Source of the DNA: an uncultured Treponema sp.
Lineage (GTDB): Bacteria; Spirochaetota; Spirochaetia; Treponematales; Treponemataceae
Assembly: GCA_946410085.1 (NCBI GenBank)
Contig: CAMJZA010000012.1
Coordinates: forward strand, 1-61,927
Direction: 5' to 3'
Length of the DNA stretch: 61,927 bases
A model generated the notes under the pieces. It was given only the letters and a program-made list of their open reading frames with translations. It made no database searches and was not told where the DNA came from. How positions within the stretch are numbered: position 1 is the first letter of the stretch; each line of letters starts with the position of its first letter. This document shows, piece by piece, positions 34,864-43,217 of the stretch. The position numbers were made by a program, and so were the translations under genes.

Positions 34864-36054
34864 GTGAATGGAAGTACTGTTTCTATTGGCCACGTCAGCA
34901 AGCACTTCGGTGATTTTCATGCGCTTGACGATGTCAATTTTACGATAAAGCAGGGCGAGTTCTTCTCCCTGCTCGGGCCTTCTGGGTGCGGCAAGACAAC
35001 CTTGCTCCGCATAATCGCAGGATTCGAGTTTCCTGACGAGGGTACGGTTCTCTTCGATGATACCGACGTCGTTCCCCTGCCGCCGAACAAGCGGCAGAGC
35101 AACACGATTTTCCAGAACTACGCCCTCTTTCCCCATCTGTCAGTCTATGACAACATCGCCTTCCCCCTCAAGCTCAAGAAGCTCGGCAAGGCCGAAATAG
35201 ACGAGAAGGTGAAGCACTACCTGCATCTGGTCCAGCTTGACGAGCATGCCTACAAGAAGCCCAACCAGCTTTCCGGCGGCCAGCGCCAGCGCGTTGCGAT
35301 TGCCCGCGCCCTCATCAACGAGCCCAAGGTCCTCCTGCTCGACGAACCGCTTTCCGCCCTGGACGCAAAGCTCCGCTCAAGCCTCCTTCTGGACCTGGAC
35401 GCCCTGCACGACAAAATCGGCATTACCTTCATATTCGTCACCCACGACCAGAGCGAGGCCCTTGCCGTCAGCGACCGCATTGCCGTCATGAACTCCGGCC
35501 GCGTCCTGCAGGTGGGCACCCCCTATGAGATTTACGAAAGCCCGGCGACCCAGTTCGTTGCCCAGTTCATCGGCGACACGAACCTCTTTGAGGCCAAGGT
35601 CGTTGAGTGCGTGCCCCACGAAATCCCCGGCAGCGACCCGGACTACATGGTAACGCTCAACGTCCCCGCCCTGGGCATTCAGGCCCAACTCAAGAGCGAC
35701 ACGCCTGCGACCCGCGAGGAGGACAAGAACATCCTCGTAACCGACTACGAGCACACCAACCCCGGACAGGACATCTGCTTTACGATTAGGCCCGAAAAAA
35801 TCCGCATTACGCTGGAAGAACCCGACCTGCACGGCCGCAGGGACATCAACGTGTTCAAGGGCGTGGTGGAAGAACCCGTCTACACGGGCTTCCAGTCCAA
35901 GTTCTACGTGCGCCTGGAAAACGGTTCCATCATCAAGGTCTTCAAGCAGCACGTCAACTATCTGGACGACGGACCCGAGATTCAGTGGAAGGACACGGTC
36001 TATGTCTCCTGGGCCGCAAATGACGGCTACGTCGTCGAGGACATCCACAAATGA
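34864..36054 (+). CDS. potA: Spermidine/putrescine ABC transporter ATP-binding protein
   Basis: About 396 residues. Walker A GPSGCGKTT, signature LSGGQRQR, Walker B VLLLDEPLSALD and the H-loop VTHDQSEAL are all intact, followed by a C-terminal TOBE-like regulatory domain of 150 residues. The start is uncertain: the frame is open to an ATG at 34807, but AGAGGAG at about 34848 favours GTG 34864 (MNGSTVSIGHV after initiation). It energises polyamine import with PotB and PotC. The stop overlaps potB (ATGA). Confidence 0.93.
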   Translation: MNGSTVSIGHVSKHFGDFHALDDVNFTIKQGEFFSLLGPSGCGKTTLLRIIAGFEFPDEGTVLFDDTDVVPLPPNKRQSNTIFQNYALFPHLSVYDNIAFPLKLKKLGKAEIDEKVKHYLHLVQLDEHAYKKPNQLSGGQRQRVAIARALINEPKVLLLDEPLSALDAKLRSSLLLDLDALHDKIGITFIFVTHDQSEALAVSDRIAVMNSGRVLQVGTPYEIYESPATQFVAQFIGDTNLFEAKVVECVPHEIPGSDPDYMVTLNVPALGIQAQLKSDTPATREEDKNILVTDYEHTNPGQDICFTIRPEKIRITLEEPDLHGRRDINVFKGVVEEPVYTGFQSKFYVRLENGSIIKVFKQHVNYLDDGPEIQWKDTVYVSWAANDGYVVEDIHK

Positions 36055-37031
36055 CGGGCAAAAGCGAGGGAGGCAAGTACAGGAAGGCTAACCCCGGTCC
36101 TGTCTACGCATGGCCGATGGGCCTGTGGTTTTCGATATTCTTTGCGGCACCGCTCGTGATCATCGTCGTGTATTCCTTCCTCAAGCGCGACGTGTACGGC
36201 GGTGTCCTGCGTGAGTTCAGCCTCAAGGCATACGCGCAGATGTTCTCCCCGGCCTACGGGCTTATTTTCCTGCGCACCCTCTGGATTGCCGTCATCTCCA
36301 CGGCAGTCACGATCGGCGTGGCCCTGCCCTGCGGCTACGCAATGGCGAGGAGCCGGCACCAGACCCTGCTGCTCATCCTCGTCATCATTCCCTTCCTGAC
36401 CAACTCGCTCATCCGCATCTTTGCCTGGATGACGATTCTGGGCGACAACGGCATGCTCAACGCAATCCTGCGCCTGGTCCACCGCTTCGTGCACGGGCTT
36501 ATCCTGCACGACGGGAAGGCGTTCACGGCGCACAAGTTCATGTTCACGCAGGGGGCGGTCATACTGGTCAGCATCTACATGTACCTGCCCTACGCGATCC
36601 TGCCGATTTTTACGGCGGTGGACCGCTTTGACTTTACCCTGCTGGAAGCCGCCCGCGACCTGGGGTCCACGAAGATCCGCTCGATGTTCCTCGTCCTCAT
36701 CCCGAGCATCAGGAGCGGCATCATCAGTGCGCTCATCTTTACCTTCATTCCGATTTTCGGATCCTACACCGTCCCCCAGATGGTCGGCGGCAAGGACTCC
36801 TACATGCTCGGAACGCTCGTCGTTGACCAGGTGCAGAAGGTGCGCAACTGGCCGCTTGCGTCTGCGTTCAGCGTCATGATTACCCTGCTTTCCATGCTCG
36901 CAATCCTCTGGATGCTCGTGTCCAACAAGCATGAGGCCGACTTGAAGAAGGTCTCGACCAAGGAAGACGCGGGTGCGGCGGGTTCGGCACGGATTTTTGC
37001 CCGGAGCCTTGCGGAGGGGGCTGCAAAATGA
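36051..37031 (+). CDS. potB: Spermidine/putrescine ABC transporter permease
   Basis: A 326-residue inner-membrane protein with six core helices and the EAA loop LLEAARDLGSTKIRSMFLVL near residue 197. Overlaps both potA and potC by 4 nt. An insert of some 20 residues between helices (near 145-160, RFVHGLILHDGKAF) is longer than usual. Forms the channel with PotC. Confidence 0.92.
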   Translation: MTGKSEGGKYRKANPGPVYAWPMGLWFSIFFAAPLVIIVVYSFLKRDVYGGVLREFSLKAYAQMFSPAYGLIFLRTLWIAVISTAVTIGVALPCGYAMARSRHQTLLLILVIIPFLTNSLIRIFAWMTILGDNGMLNAILRLVHRFVHGLILHDGKAFTAHKFMFTQGAVILVSIYMYLPYAILPIFTAVDRFDFTLLEAARDLGSTKIRSMFLVLIPSIRSGIISALIFTFIPIFGSYTVPQMVGGKDSYMLGTLVVDQVQKVRNWPLASAFSVMITLLSMLAILWMLVSNKHEADLKKVSTKEDAGAAGSARIFARSLAEGAAK

Positions 37032-37903
37032 GATGGCTGTTTAAGAATCCCTTTTCGCTTTTCATAAAGGCCCGCAGGCCGTCGGAATCTTCCCGCCACG
37101 CCAAGAAGCGCTGGAAGATGTACAACCCGACGGTGAGCTTTTCAAAAGTCATGCTGGCCCTCTCGCTCGTCTTCCTCTTCCTGCCGCTCTTCGTCATTAC
37201 GGTCTTTTCGTTCAACGAAAGCAAGGACACGGAGTTTACCCGCCTTTCGTTCATCTGGTACGAAAAGCTCTTCCTCGGTTCCGGCGACCTCTGGCACGCG
37301 CTCTACAACAGCCTTGTCATTGCGGTCACGTCTTCCGTCGTTGCGACGGTGCTGGGTACGCTGGCGGCAATCGGCGTGGGCTGGTATAAGTTCCGCGGGC
37401 GCGGCTACATTCAGACGATGAGCTTTCTGCCCATGGTCCTGCCCGAAGTCATCATGGGCGTTTCGCTTCTGATATTCTTCAGCGGCGTCAAGCTCTCGCT
37501 CGGACTGTTTTCCATATTCATCGCGCACACGACCTTCTGCCTGCCCTTCGTGTACCTGATGGTCAGCGCACGAATCGACGAGTTTGACTATACGATCATC
37601 GAAGCGAGCCACGACCTGGGGGCAAACGAACGGCAGACCCTCCTGCTCGTCATCATACCCGCAATCATGCCCGGCGTCGTGTCCGGCTTCATGGTGAGCG
37701 TAACGATGTCGCTCGAAGACTACGTCATTACCTCGCTGGTGTCCGGACCGGGCAGCACGACGCTCCCGCTCTACGTGTACTCGATGATCCGCTTCGGCGT
37801 CAGCCCGGTGATAAACTCGCTGTCGTTCGTCCTTATTCTCGTAATCTGTGCGATTACCTTCCTGCTCCGCAAGGGGCTCAAGGGGTTCGCCGCCTCGCAT
37901 TAA
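37028..37903 (+). CDS. potC: Spermidine/putrescine ABC transporter permease
   Basis: A 291-residue permease, six helices, with the EAA loop IIEASHDLGANERQTLLLVI near residue 192. About 40 hydrophilic residues precede the first helix; an internal ATG (MYNPTVSF) could be an alternative start, but the ATGA overlap with potB supports the first. Partner of PotB. Confidence 0.92.
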   Translation: MRWLFKNPFSLFIKARRPSESSRHAKKRWKMYNPTVSFSKVMLALSLVFLFLPLFVITVFSFNESKDTEFTRLSFIWYEKLFLGSGDLWHALYNSLVIAVTSSVVATVLGTLAAIGVGWYKFRGRGYIQTMSFLPMVLPEVIMGVSLLIFFSGVKLSLGLFSIFIAHTTFCLPFVYLMVSARIDEFDYTIIEASHDLGANERQTLLLVIIPAIMPGVVSGFMVSVTMSLEDYVITSLVSGPGSTTLPLYVYSMIRFGVSPVINSLSFVLILVICAITFLLRKGLKGFAASH

Positions 37904-37916
37904 CGGAGGAATATAT

Positions 37917-38990
37917 ATGCGTTGTGGAAAAATTGTGTGCGGTCTTGCGGCCCTGTCCGCGTGTGCCGCTTTCCTTGTGGCCTGTTCAAAGGGCGGCGAA
38001 GCTGCCCAGAAGGATGACGGAAAGCTCAACATCTATACCTGGACGTATTATACGCCGGAAGACGCGGTGAAGCAGTTTGAACAGGAGTTCGGCATTCACG
38101 TGACGGTCGACGAGTATGCGTCGAACGAAGAAATGTACGCCAAGCTCCGCGCGGGCGGCGGCAAGGGCTACGACATCGTCGTTCCTTCGCAGGACTACAG
38201 TTCCATTATGATCAAGCAGGGCATGCTCCGCGAGATTGACCAGTCCAAGTTTACGAACAAGGGGAACATCAACCCCAGGGTGCTGGAAAAGGCGACCTAT
38301 GACCCGACGATGAAGTACTGCGTTCCCTACTACTTCGGGGCGGCGGGCATTTCCGTGAACAGGACGAAGGTACCCGGCGGCGACTACCCGCGGGACTGGA
38401 GCATTTTTGCGGACAAGCGCTTTGCGGGGCACGCGACGATGATGGACGACATGCGCGAGGTCATCGGCGATGCGCTCGTGAGCCTGGGCTATGACGTGAA
38501 CAGCCTTGACGACGCCCAGCTTGAGCAGGCAAAGCAGCTGATCGTGAGCAAGTGGAAGCCTAACCTCGTCAAGTTCGATGCGGAAAGCTTCGGCAAGTCC
38601 TTCGCGTCCGGCGACTTCTGGCTCTGTCAGGGCTATGCCGAAGTCATTTACGGCGAGGTGAGCGAGGACAAGCAGGAAGACATGATAGACTTCTTCATTC
38701 CTGCCGAAGGCGGTCCGGCGTACCTGGACTCCCTCTGCATCCTCAAGGACAGCCAGCACTATGCCGCTGCGAACGAGTTCATCAACTTCATTCACCGGCC
38801 GGAGATCTACGCGATGTTCCTGGACTACTTCCGCTTCCCCTGCTTCGTGAACCCTGCCGCCGAGCAGTACATGACCAGTACGCCCATGTACGAGGCGGAC
38901 GAGATGCTCAACTGCGAGCTCAAGCTTGACCTGGGCGAGGGCCTGGACAAGTACAACGGCATCTGGCAGGACGTCCGCTTCGCCGACTAA
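37917..38990 (+). CDS. potD: Spermidine/putrescine-binding lipoprotein
   Basis: A 357-residue polyamine-binding protein. The signal peptide ends in AAFLVACSKGG, so it is lipid-anchored at a Cys near residue 24. LNIYTWTYYTPEDAVKQFEQ is the usual PotD first strand, and YDIVVPSQDYSSIMIKQGM, VPYYFGAAGISVN and the final NGIWQDVRF fit the family. GGAGGAA lies before the ATG. It captures spermidine or putrescine outside the inner membrane for PotABC. A strong terminator follows. Confidence 0.94.
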   Translation: MRCGKIVCGLAALSACAAFLVACSKGGEAAQKDDGKLNIYTWTYYTPEDAVKQFEQEFGIHVTVDEYASNEEMYAKLRAGGGKGYDIVVPSQDYSSIMIKQGMLREIDQSKFTNKGNINPRVLEKATYDPTMKYCVPYYFGAAGISVNRTKVPGGDYPRDWSIFADKRFAGHATMMDDMREVIGDALVSLGYDVNSLDDAQLEQAKQLIVSKWKPNLVKFDAESFGKSFASGDFWLCQGYAEVIYGEVSEDKQEDMIDFFIPAEGGPAYLDSLCILKDSQHYAAANEFINFIHRPEIYAMFLDYFRFPCFVNPAAEQYMTSTPMYEADEMLNCELKLDLGEGLDKYNGIWQDVRFAD

Positions 38991-39008
38991 CGGCTTCCCG
39001 TCCCTGAA

Positions 39009-39036
39009 AGCCCCCGTCCCCGCACGGGGGCTTTTT
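39009..39036 (+). terminator. Rho-independent terminator of potABCD
   Basis: AGCCCCCGT-ccccgc-ACGGGGGCT followed by TTTTGTTTT. Confidence 0.92.
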
Positions 39037-39043
39037 GTTTTCC

Positions 39044-39189
39044 CGTACTCGCAGAGCTGTACGACCGTACTCACGGCGCTGTACGACCGTACTCACAGAG
39101 CTGTACGGGCGTACTCACGGAGCTGTACGGGCGTACTCACGGAGCTGTACGGGCGTACTCACAGAGCTGTACGACCGTACGCACGGAAA
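39044..39189. repeat. 22-bp tandem repeat array with internal palindromes
   Basis: Six complete and one partial copy of CGTACTCACRGAGCTGTACG plus two bases start at 39044, 39066, 39088, 39110, 39132, 39154 and 39176. At each junction GTACG-NN-CGTAC forms an inverted repeat. It starts 8 bp after the potD terminator U-run. No unique spacers exist, so it is not CRISPR. Confidence 0.92.
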
Positions 39190-39324
39190 TGACTGCCCTC
39201 CCCGGGCCGGTGCTCCCGAAAAATGGAGCTGCCGCATATCACTTTCTTAAAATAAAATATAAGGAATTCCCTATAGTCTGAAAGAAGCCTTTAAAAAAGT
39301 GGCACTTTTTCTTGAAGCGTGTAG

Positions 39325-39353
39325 CTGACAAACCGCGGTTCATCGGGTATACT
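39325..39353 (+). promoter_or_regulatory. Promoter of the phase-variable lipoprotein gene
   Basis: CTGACA (39325-39330), 17-bp spacer, TATACT (39348-39353). Transcription should start near 39360. Confidence 0.65.
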
Positions 39354-39372
39354 ATAAAGCAGAACAGTATAC

Positions 39373-39424
39373 GTGGGGAGGGCCCGCCCGGGGTACGTTG
39401 TGCGCCGGACGGGTCTGTCCCCAC
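39373..39424 (+). promoter_or_regulatory. 5'-leader hairpin of the lipoprotein mRNA
   Basis: GTGGGGA (39373-39379) pairs with TCCCCAC (39418-39424), and the GC-rich interior also pairs (GCCCGG with CCGG/CGGGT). It ends six bases before the AGGAGG Shine-Dalgarno, so it could modulate translation. Confidence 0.5.
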
Positions 39425-39444
39425 ATGCAGGAGGAGTTGCGTAT

Positions 39445-41583
39445 ATGGAAAGGAAGCGGTCATGTGCGTCTGCGGGAACAGCAGGAAATGACAGAAAAGG
39501 GGGGGGGCTCTTCTCTTCTCTTCTCTTCTCTTCTCTTCTCTTCTCTTCTCTTCTCTTCTCTTCTCTGATAATACTGTGTACCCTGGGAATGAGTTCCTGC
39601 ACGGGAACCGGCGGGTCGGCGAATTCCATGGGCGCAGTCTATAATCCCGACGGCAGCGCGGCCGGCAGTTCCAGCGGTTCAAGCGGGAACGGCGGCTCCG
39701 TGTCCGGCAGCAGCTCGGGCAGCAGCAGTACGACAGGCTCCTCCGACTCTGCTCCGGCTGCGATTTCTGCCGACGACCTGCACCGCCTGGCAAACGGCGG
39801 TCTGGCGGACTCAATCACGGCCTATTTCCCGGCGGGCGAGGACGAAACGTCGAAAACCTTCTACCTGAACCTGTCCGCCGAAGACTTCGGCGTGCCGGAA
39901 GACGGCTATATGGTTCTTGCCATTGACAGCGACGGCTTTGCCAACGGCGGAACACACTGGGACGATACGCAATACATTTCCGACGTGGACGGCTGCGCTC
40001 ATTTTATGAACATACCCATGATGCAGGTGGGCTCGCGCGTGACGGTGACCCTGCTCTGCTATACGGCAGGCGGCGTCCTGATCAGCTCCGGCTACTGCAG
40101 CGGAACGGTGAACGACGACATGGGCATACCGATGGAAATTGCCATCCTCGGGCCGCCTGCGATTGTCCTGGGGACGAACGGTGCGGCGAACGGCAGCGAC
40201 ATCGTTCACGACGGGGCGCGCTACGACATCATTGAATACACCGGGGCAAGCCTTTCCATGACTGCCGTCAACACGAACTCCGATTCCACGATGGAAGTGA
40301 CCGTGAACGACACGCCCGTGAGCGGTACGAACGCTTCCGTGAGCGCAGTGCTTGCAGACGGCTTTAACACGATTGTCTCGACCGTACGCAAGGGCGACAA
40401 TGCGCCGGTCGTCATAACACGGAACATCTACGTGGTCAAAAAACTCGTGCAGCCGGTGATAACGCTCGGCACGAACGGAACGCCGAACGGCAAGACGACC
40501 GCAAGCGGCGGCAAGACCTATCAGGTTGTCGAATATACCGGTACGGGCCTGAGCATGACGGCGACCAACGGGTACACGGGTGACAATGCCGAGTTTACCG
40601 TAACGGTGAACGGCAATCCTGTGTCAGGCACGACTTCCCTCGTGAGCATGCCGGCGCTGCCGACCGGCCTGAACGCAATCGTTGCGACCGTGACCAAGGA
40701 AAACTGCCGGACGGTGCGGGAAGAAAAGTACATCTACGTCGTCAAGGCACTGTCCGAGGACGACATAGCGGTCAGCTACCCCGGCGGAACGCATTTCACT
40801 GCGGACGACGTCGGTGACTGCGAAATGTGGAAGTACCGCTACTCTCAGGTCGACAACCTTAAGCTGACGGTTGAAAACAACTACAGCGGTGACGATGCCA
40901 ATACGGGAGCTCATTCGTCCATAAAGGTTGAGGTTGACAGTACGGTAACAACCTGGACAGGCGGCACTTCGGTTACCTCGACACCCCACGTCGAATATAC
41001 GGACGACAGCACGGTGGAGGACAAGGATTTGCAGGATGGAACGCATACCATCACCATAACCCTCTCCAAGCCTCTGTGCACGGACGTTCAGGTCGTAAAG
41101 ACCATCACCTCCGCGATGAAGCCCATAAAGGTGTATATTAGCGATGGACACACTCATATCAAATTTGAGGAAAGCGGTGATTTGACGATGCGGGGAACCC
41201 TCCATATCGGCGTGAACCCGCACGGGCAGTATGTCTATGCCTATGGTGGGGCTAATACTTCTGACGGATGTACGTGGCTTGAGATTCGGAATCTTGCGAA
41301 CGGCGGCGACTGGAATGGTGATGTGGATGATGAGGGAGCGGTTGACCGCGCTGGCGACGTCTATATATACAATAAGGACGACAAGCTCTGCTATAAGACT
41401 AATGACCTGCATAGGGCCAACGGAAACCCATTCAAGGGTATAATCAAGGTTGATTTTGAACCGAATTTGAAGTCGACGTCGTACAATTTGTGGGTTAATG
41501 TTACGAATGACACGCCCCAGCGTGTTGGCAACGGGGCGAATTCGATACACTGGCTATACCTTGCTTTGGACGACGGCTATTGA
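39445..41583 (+). CDS. Surface lipoprotein with simple-sequence tracts in its signal peptide
   Basis: About 712 residues. The ATG at 39445 (MERKRSCASAG) has AGGAGGAG upstream. Residues 18-41 are encoded by G9 followed by 11.8 copies of CTCTT, giving K-GGG and repeated LFSSL units that form the hydrophobic core of a signal peptide ending in LGMSSC (lipid Cys near 52). After a Ser/Gly linker, two similar beta-rich repeats follow (ITLGTNGTPNG..., VVEYTGTGLSMTA..., IYVVK), about residues 230-335 and 340-435. In this sequence the frame is ON. Function unknown; surface exposure and antigenic role are inference. The last 150 codons are more A+T-rich than the rest. Confidence 0.85.
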   Translation: MERKRSCASAGTAGNDRKGGGLFSSLLFSSLLFSSLLFSSLIILCTLGMSSCTGTGGSANSMGAVYNPDGSAAGSSSGSSGNGGSVSGSSSGSSSTTGSSDSAPAAISADDLHRLANGGLADSITAYFPAGEDETSKTFYLNLSAEDFGVPEDGYMVLAIDSDGFANGGTHWDDTQYISDVDGCAHFMNIPMMQVGSRVTVTLLCYTAGGVLISSGYCSGTVNDDMGIPMEIAILGPPAIVLGTNGAANGSDIVHDGARYDIIEYTGASLSMTAVNTNSDSTMEVTVNDTPVSGTNASVSAVLADGFNTIVSTVRKGDNAPVVITRNIYVVKKLVQPVITLGTNGTPNGKTTASGGKTYQVVEYTGTGLSMTATNGYTGDNAEFTVTVNGNPVSGTTSLVSMPALPTGLNAIVATVTKENCRTVREEKYIYVVKALSEDDIAVSYPGGTHFTADDVGDCEMWKYRYSQVDNLKLTVENNYSGDDANTGAHSSIKVEVDSTVTTWTGGTSVTSTPHVEYTDDSTVEDKDLQDGTHTITITLSKPLCTDVQVVKTITSAMKPIKVYISDGHTHIKFEESGDLTMRGTLHIGVNPHGQYVYAYGGANTSDGCTWLEIRNLANGGDWNGDVDDEGAVDRAGDVYIYNKDDKLCYKTNDLHRANGNPFKGIIKVDFEPNLKSTSYNLWVNVTNDTPQRVGNGANSIHWLYLALDDGY
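39499..39566 (+). repeat. Adjacent simple-sequence repeats: G9 and (CTCTT)11.8
   Basis: Nine G residues occupy 39499-39507 and the CTCTT pentamers 39508-39566. Neither unit is a multiple of three in every copy-number step, so slippage in either tract would shift the frame within the signal-peptide codons. Loss or gain of three pentamers would keep frame but change the hydrophobic length by five residues. Confidence 0.95.
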
Positions 41584-41652
41584 TGCCGAGTAAACCGCAC
41601 TGACTGACGGGAGCCTGATTATAAAAAAAGTGAAAAGGGGAGTATAAAAAGT

Positions 41653-43206
41653 ATGGGAAGAGGGAGACCCCGGAAAAAAGTATTGCCGGCGAAAGAACTG
41701 CTGGTGCCTGCGCCGGAACCGCCGGAGACCGGCACGGACGGCTCTGCGGAACTGCCGGAGGCGGAGGGGGCTGTCATCGCAGCAGGGGAGCCCGCAGAGC
41801 CGGAAGCGGAAGTGGAACTGCTGCCGGCAGAGGAACTGGAAAGAAGGATGAATGACTTCTTTAGCGGCTATTTCCTCATCGGCGCGAGGCGGGACCGGGC
41901 ATCCTACTATGCCATGACCACGGAAGAACTGAAGCAGTATCCCCGGGCTTTCTGCGGCCTGTTCGTGAACCAGATCATGGACGGGCAGCTGGACAAGGCG
42001 GGCGAGCTCCTGGAGCGCTTTGACGGCTACCTCATTGCCCGCATGGGCATGGAGCTCGTGTACCCTAAGCTGACGGTCGGGCGGCTCCTTGAAATAGTCA
42101 GGACGCTCAAGGCTGCCGGTACGAAAATTCCGAGCATTCAGATTTCTGCCGGCAGACCGTCCCTGCTGAACGGCGTGCTTGACTATACCCGCCTGGGACC
42201 ATTCCTTGAAGACAGGAAGGCCGTGATCATGGATGCCTTGTACTGCATGTATGAAGAGGCCGTGGTGCCTTCCATGTACATGCTCTGCCTGGCGGAATGG
42301 TACTACCAGCAGAACCGGCTGAGCGAGGCAGAACGGATTGTCAGCAGGACGATACAGGACTTTGACATTGCCGCCCAGCGCCGCCTCCTCTTTGCTGCAC
42401 TCTACCTGCAGTCCAAGATCCTGCTTGCGACCGGCAAGACCGTGCGGGCGGAAAGCTACATAGAAAACATCCGCCGCTTCGTGCAGACCGAAGGCGAGCA
42501 GGAGTTTGACTACAACCTTGATGCGGCGGAAGTCTATGCCGCCTTCTATGACGGTGACTTCGCACTGATCAGCGCATGGATGAAGGAGCATGCACCGGAC
42601 GAGTTTTCCGACTTCAACATGCTGGACACCTACCGCTACCTCATCAAAATCCGCTGCTACATCCTGTACCGCAAGCACATGGCGGTGGTAGCCCTCGTGG
42701 AACGCCTGCGGCCCCTGCTGGCGGAAGGAAACCGCTTCATGGACCTGTGTGAGCTTGACCTGCTGCTGGCAGTCAGCTTCTTCCGTTCGGAAGAAAAGGA
42801 ACTCGCCTTTGCCGCCTTTGAGCGTGCGCTCAGGATTGCAAGGCGGCGGGGCTACTTCCGCCTGCTTGCCGACGAAGGGGCAGCGCTCATGCCCGTCCTG
42901 GTTGCCTACGTGAAGGAAAAGGGCGAGACCCCCTGCCTGATGCATCTGGCGGAAGAAATGCGGAACATGGCGGCCCTGTACCCCCTGTACCTGAAGCCCC
43001 TGCACAAGAACGGGCTCGTCTTTTCCCAGATGGAAGTCAACATACTCCGCTTCATGGATCAGGGCAAGACGAAGGAAGAGATTGCGGGCATGTACTTCTT
43101 TTCCGTCGATGCAGTCAGCTTTCACCTGAAGAACATCTACAAGAAACTTGAAGTTTCGTCTGCCATTCCGGCGCTGTTCGAAGCCCGGGTGCTCGGCCTT
43201 ATTTAG
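41653..43206 (+). CDS. LuxR-type transcriptional regulator with AT-hook and TPR-like domain
   Basis: A 517-residue cytoplasmic protein. The N-terminus MGRGRPRKK is an AT-hook-like motif, followed by an acidic, Pro-rich linker to residue 60. Residues 70-420 look like TPR/MalT-type helical repeats, with no P-loop ATPase. The C-terminus (about 455-517) is a LuxR helix-turn-helix: QMEVNILRFMDQGKTKEEIA followed by FSVDAVSFHLKNIYKKLEV. Its ligand is unknown. GGGGAG precedes the ATG. The Cache-sensor gene follows after 11 nt, suggesting a two-gene signalling unit. Confidence 0.85.
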   Translation: MGRGRPRKKVLPAKELLVPAPEPPETGTDGSAELPEAEGAVIAAGEPAEPEAEVELLPAEELERRMNDFFSGYFLIGARRDRASYYAMTTEELKQYPRAFCGLFVNQIMDGQLDKAGELLERFDGYLIARMGMELVYPKLTVGRLLEIVRTLKAAGTKIPSIQISAGRPSLLNGVLDYTRLGPFLEDRKAVIMDALYCMYEEAVVPSMYMLCLAEWYYQQNRLSEAERIVSRTIQDFDIAAQRRLLFAALYLQSKILLATGKTVRAESYIENIRRFVQTEGEQEFDYNLDAAEVYAAFYDGDFALISAWMKEHAPDEFSDFNMLDTYRYLIKIRCYILYRKHMAVVALVERLRPLLAEGNRFMDLCELDLLLAVSFFRSEEKELAFAAFERALRIARRRGYFRLLADEGAALMPVLVAYVKEKGETPCLMHLAEEMRNMAALYPLYLKPLHKNGLVFSQMEVNILRFMDQGKTKEEIAGMYFFSVDAVSFHLKNIYKKLEVSSAIPALFEARVLGLI

Positions 43207-43217
43207 GAGGATGCAGC

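Noticed and set aside
34666..35136. A 156-codon minus-strand frame overlapping the potA start
   Set aside because: It is antisense to the Walker A region of potA and includes translated direct repeats.
39044..39189. CRISPR array
   Set aside because: The 22-bp units follow each other without spacers, and no cas genes are near (the Cas4-like protein belongs to the DUF2779 family).
41554..43125. A 523-codon open frame antisense to the LuxR-type regulator
   Set aside because: High-GC coding DNA produces long antisense frames. The sense strand has recognisable domains and a Shine-Dalgarno, the antisense product has none.
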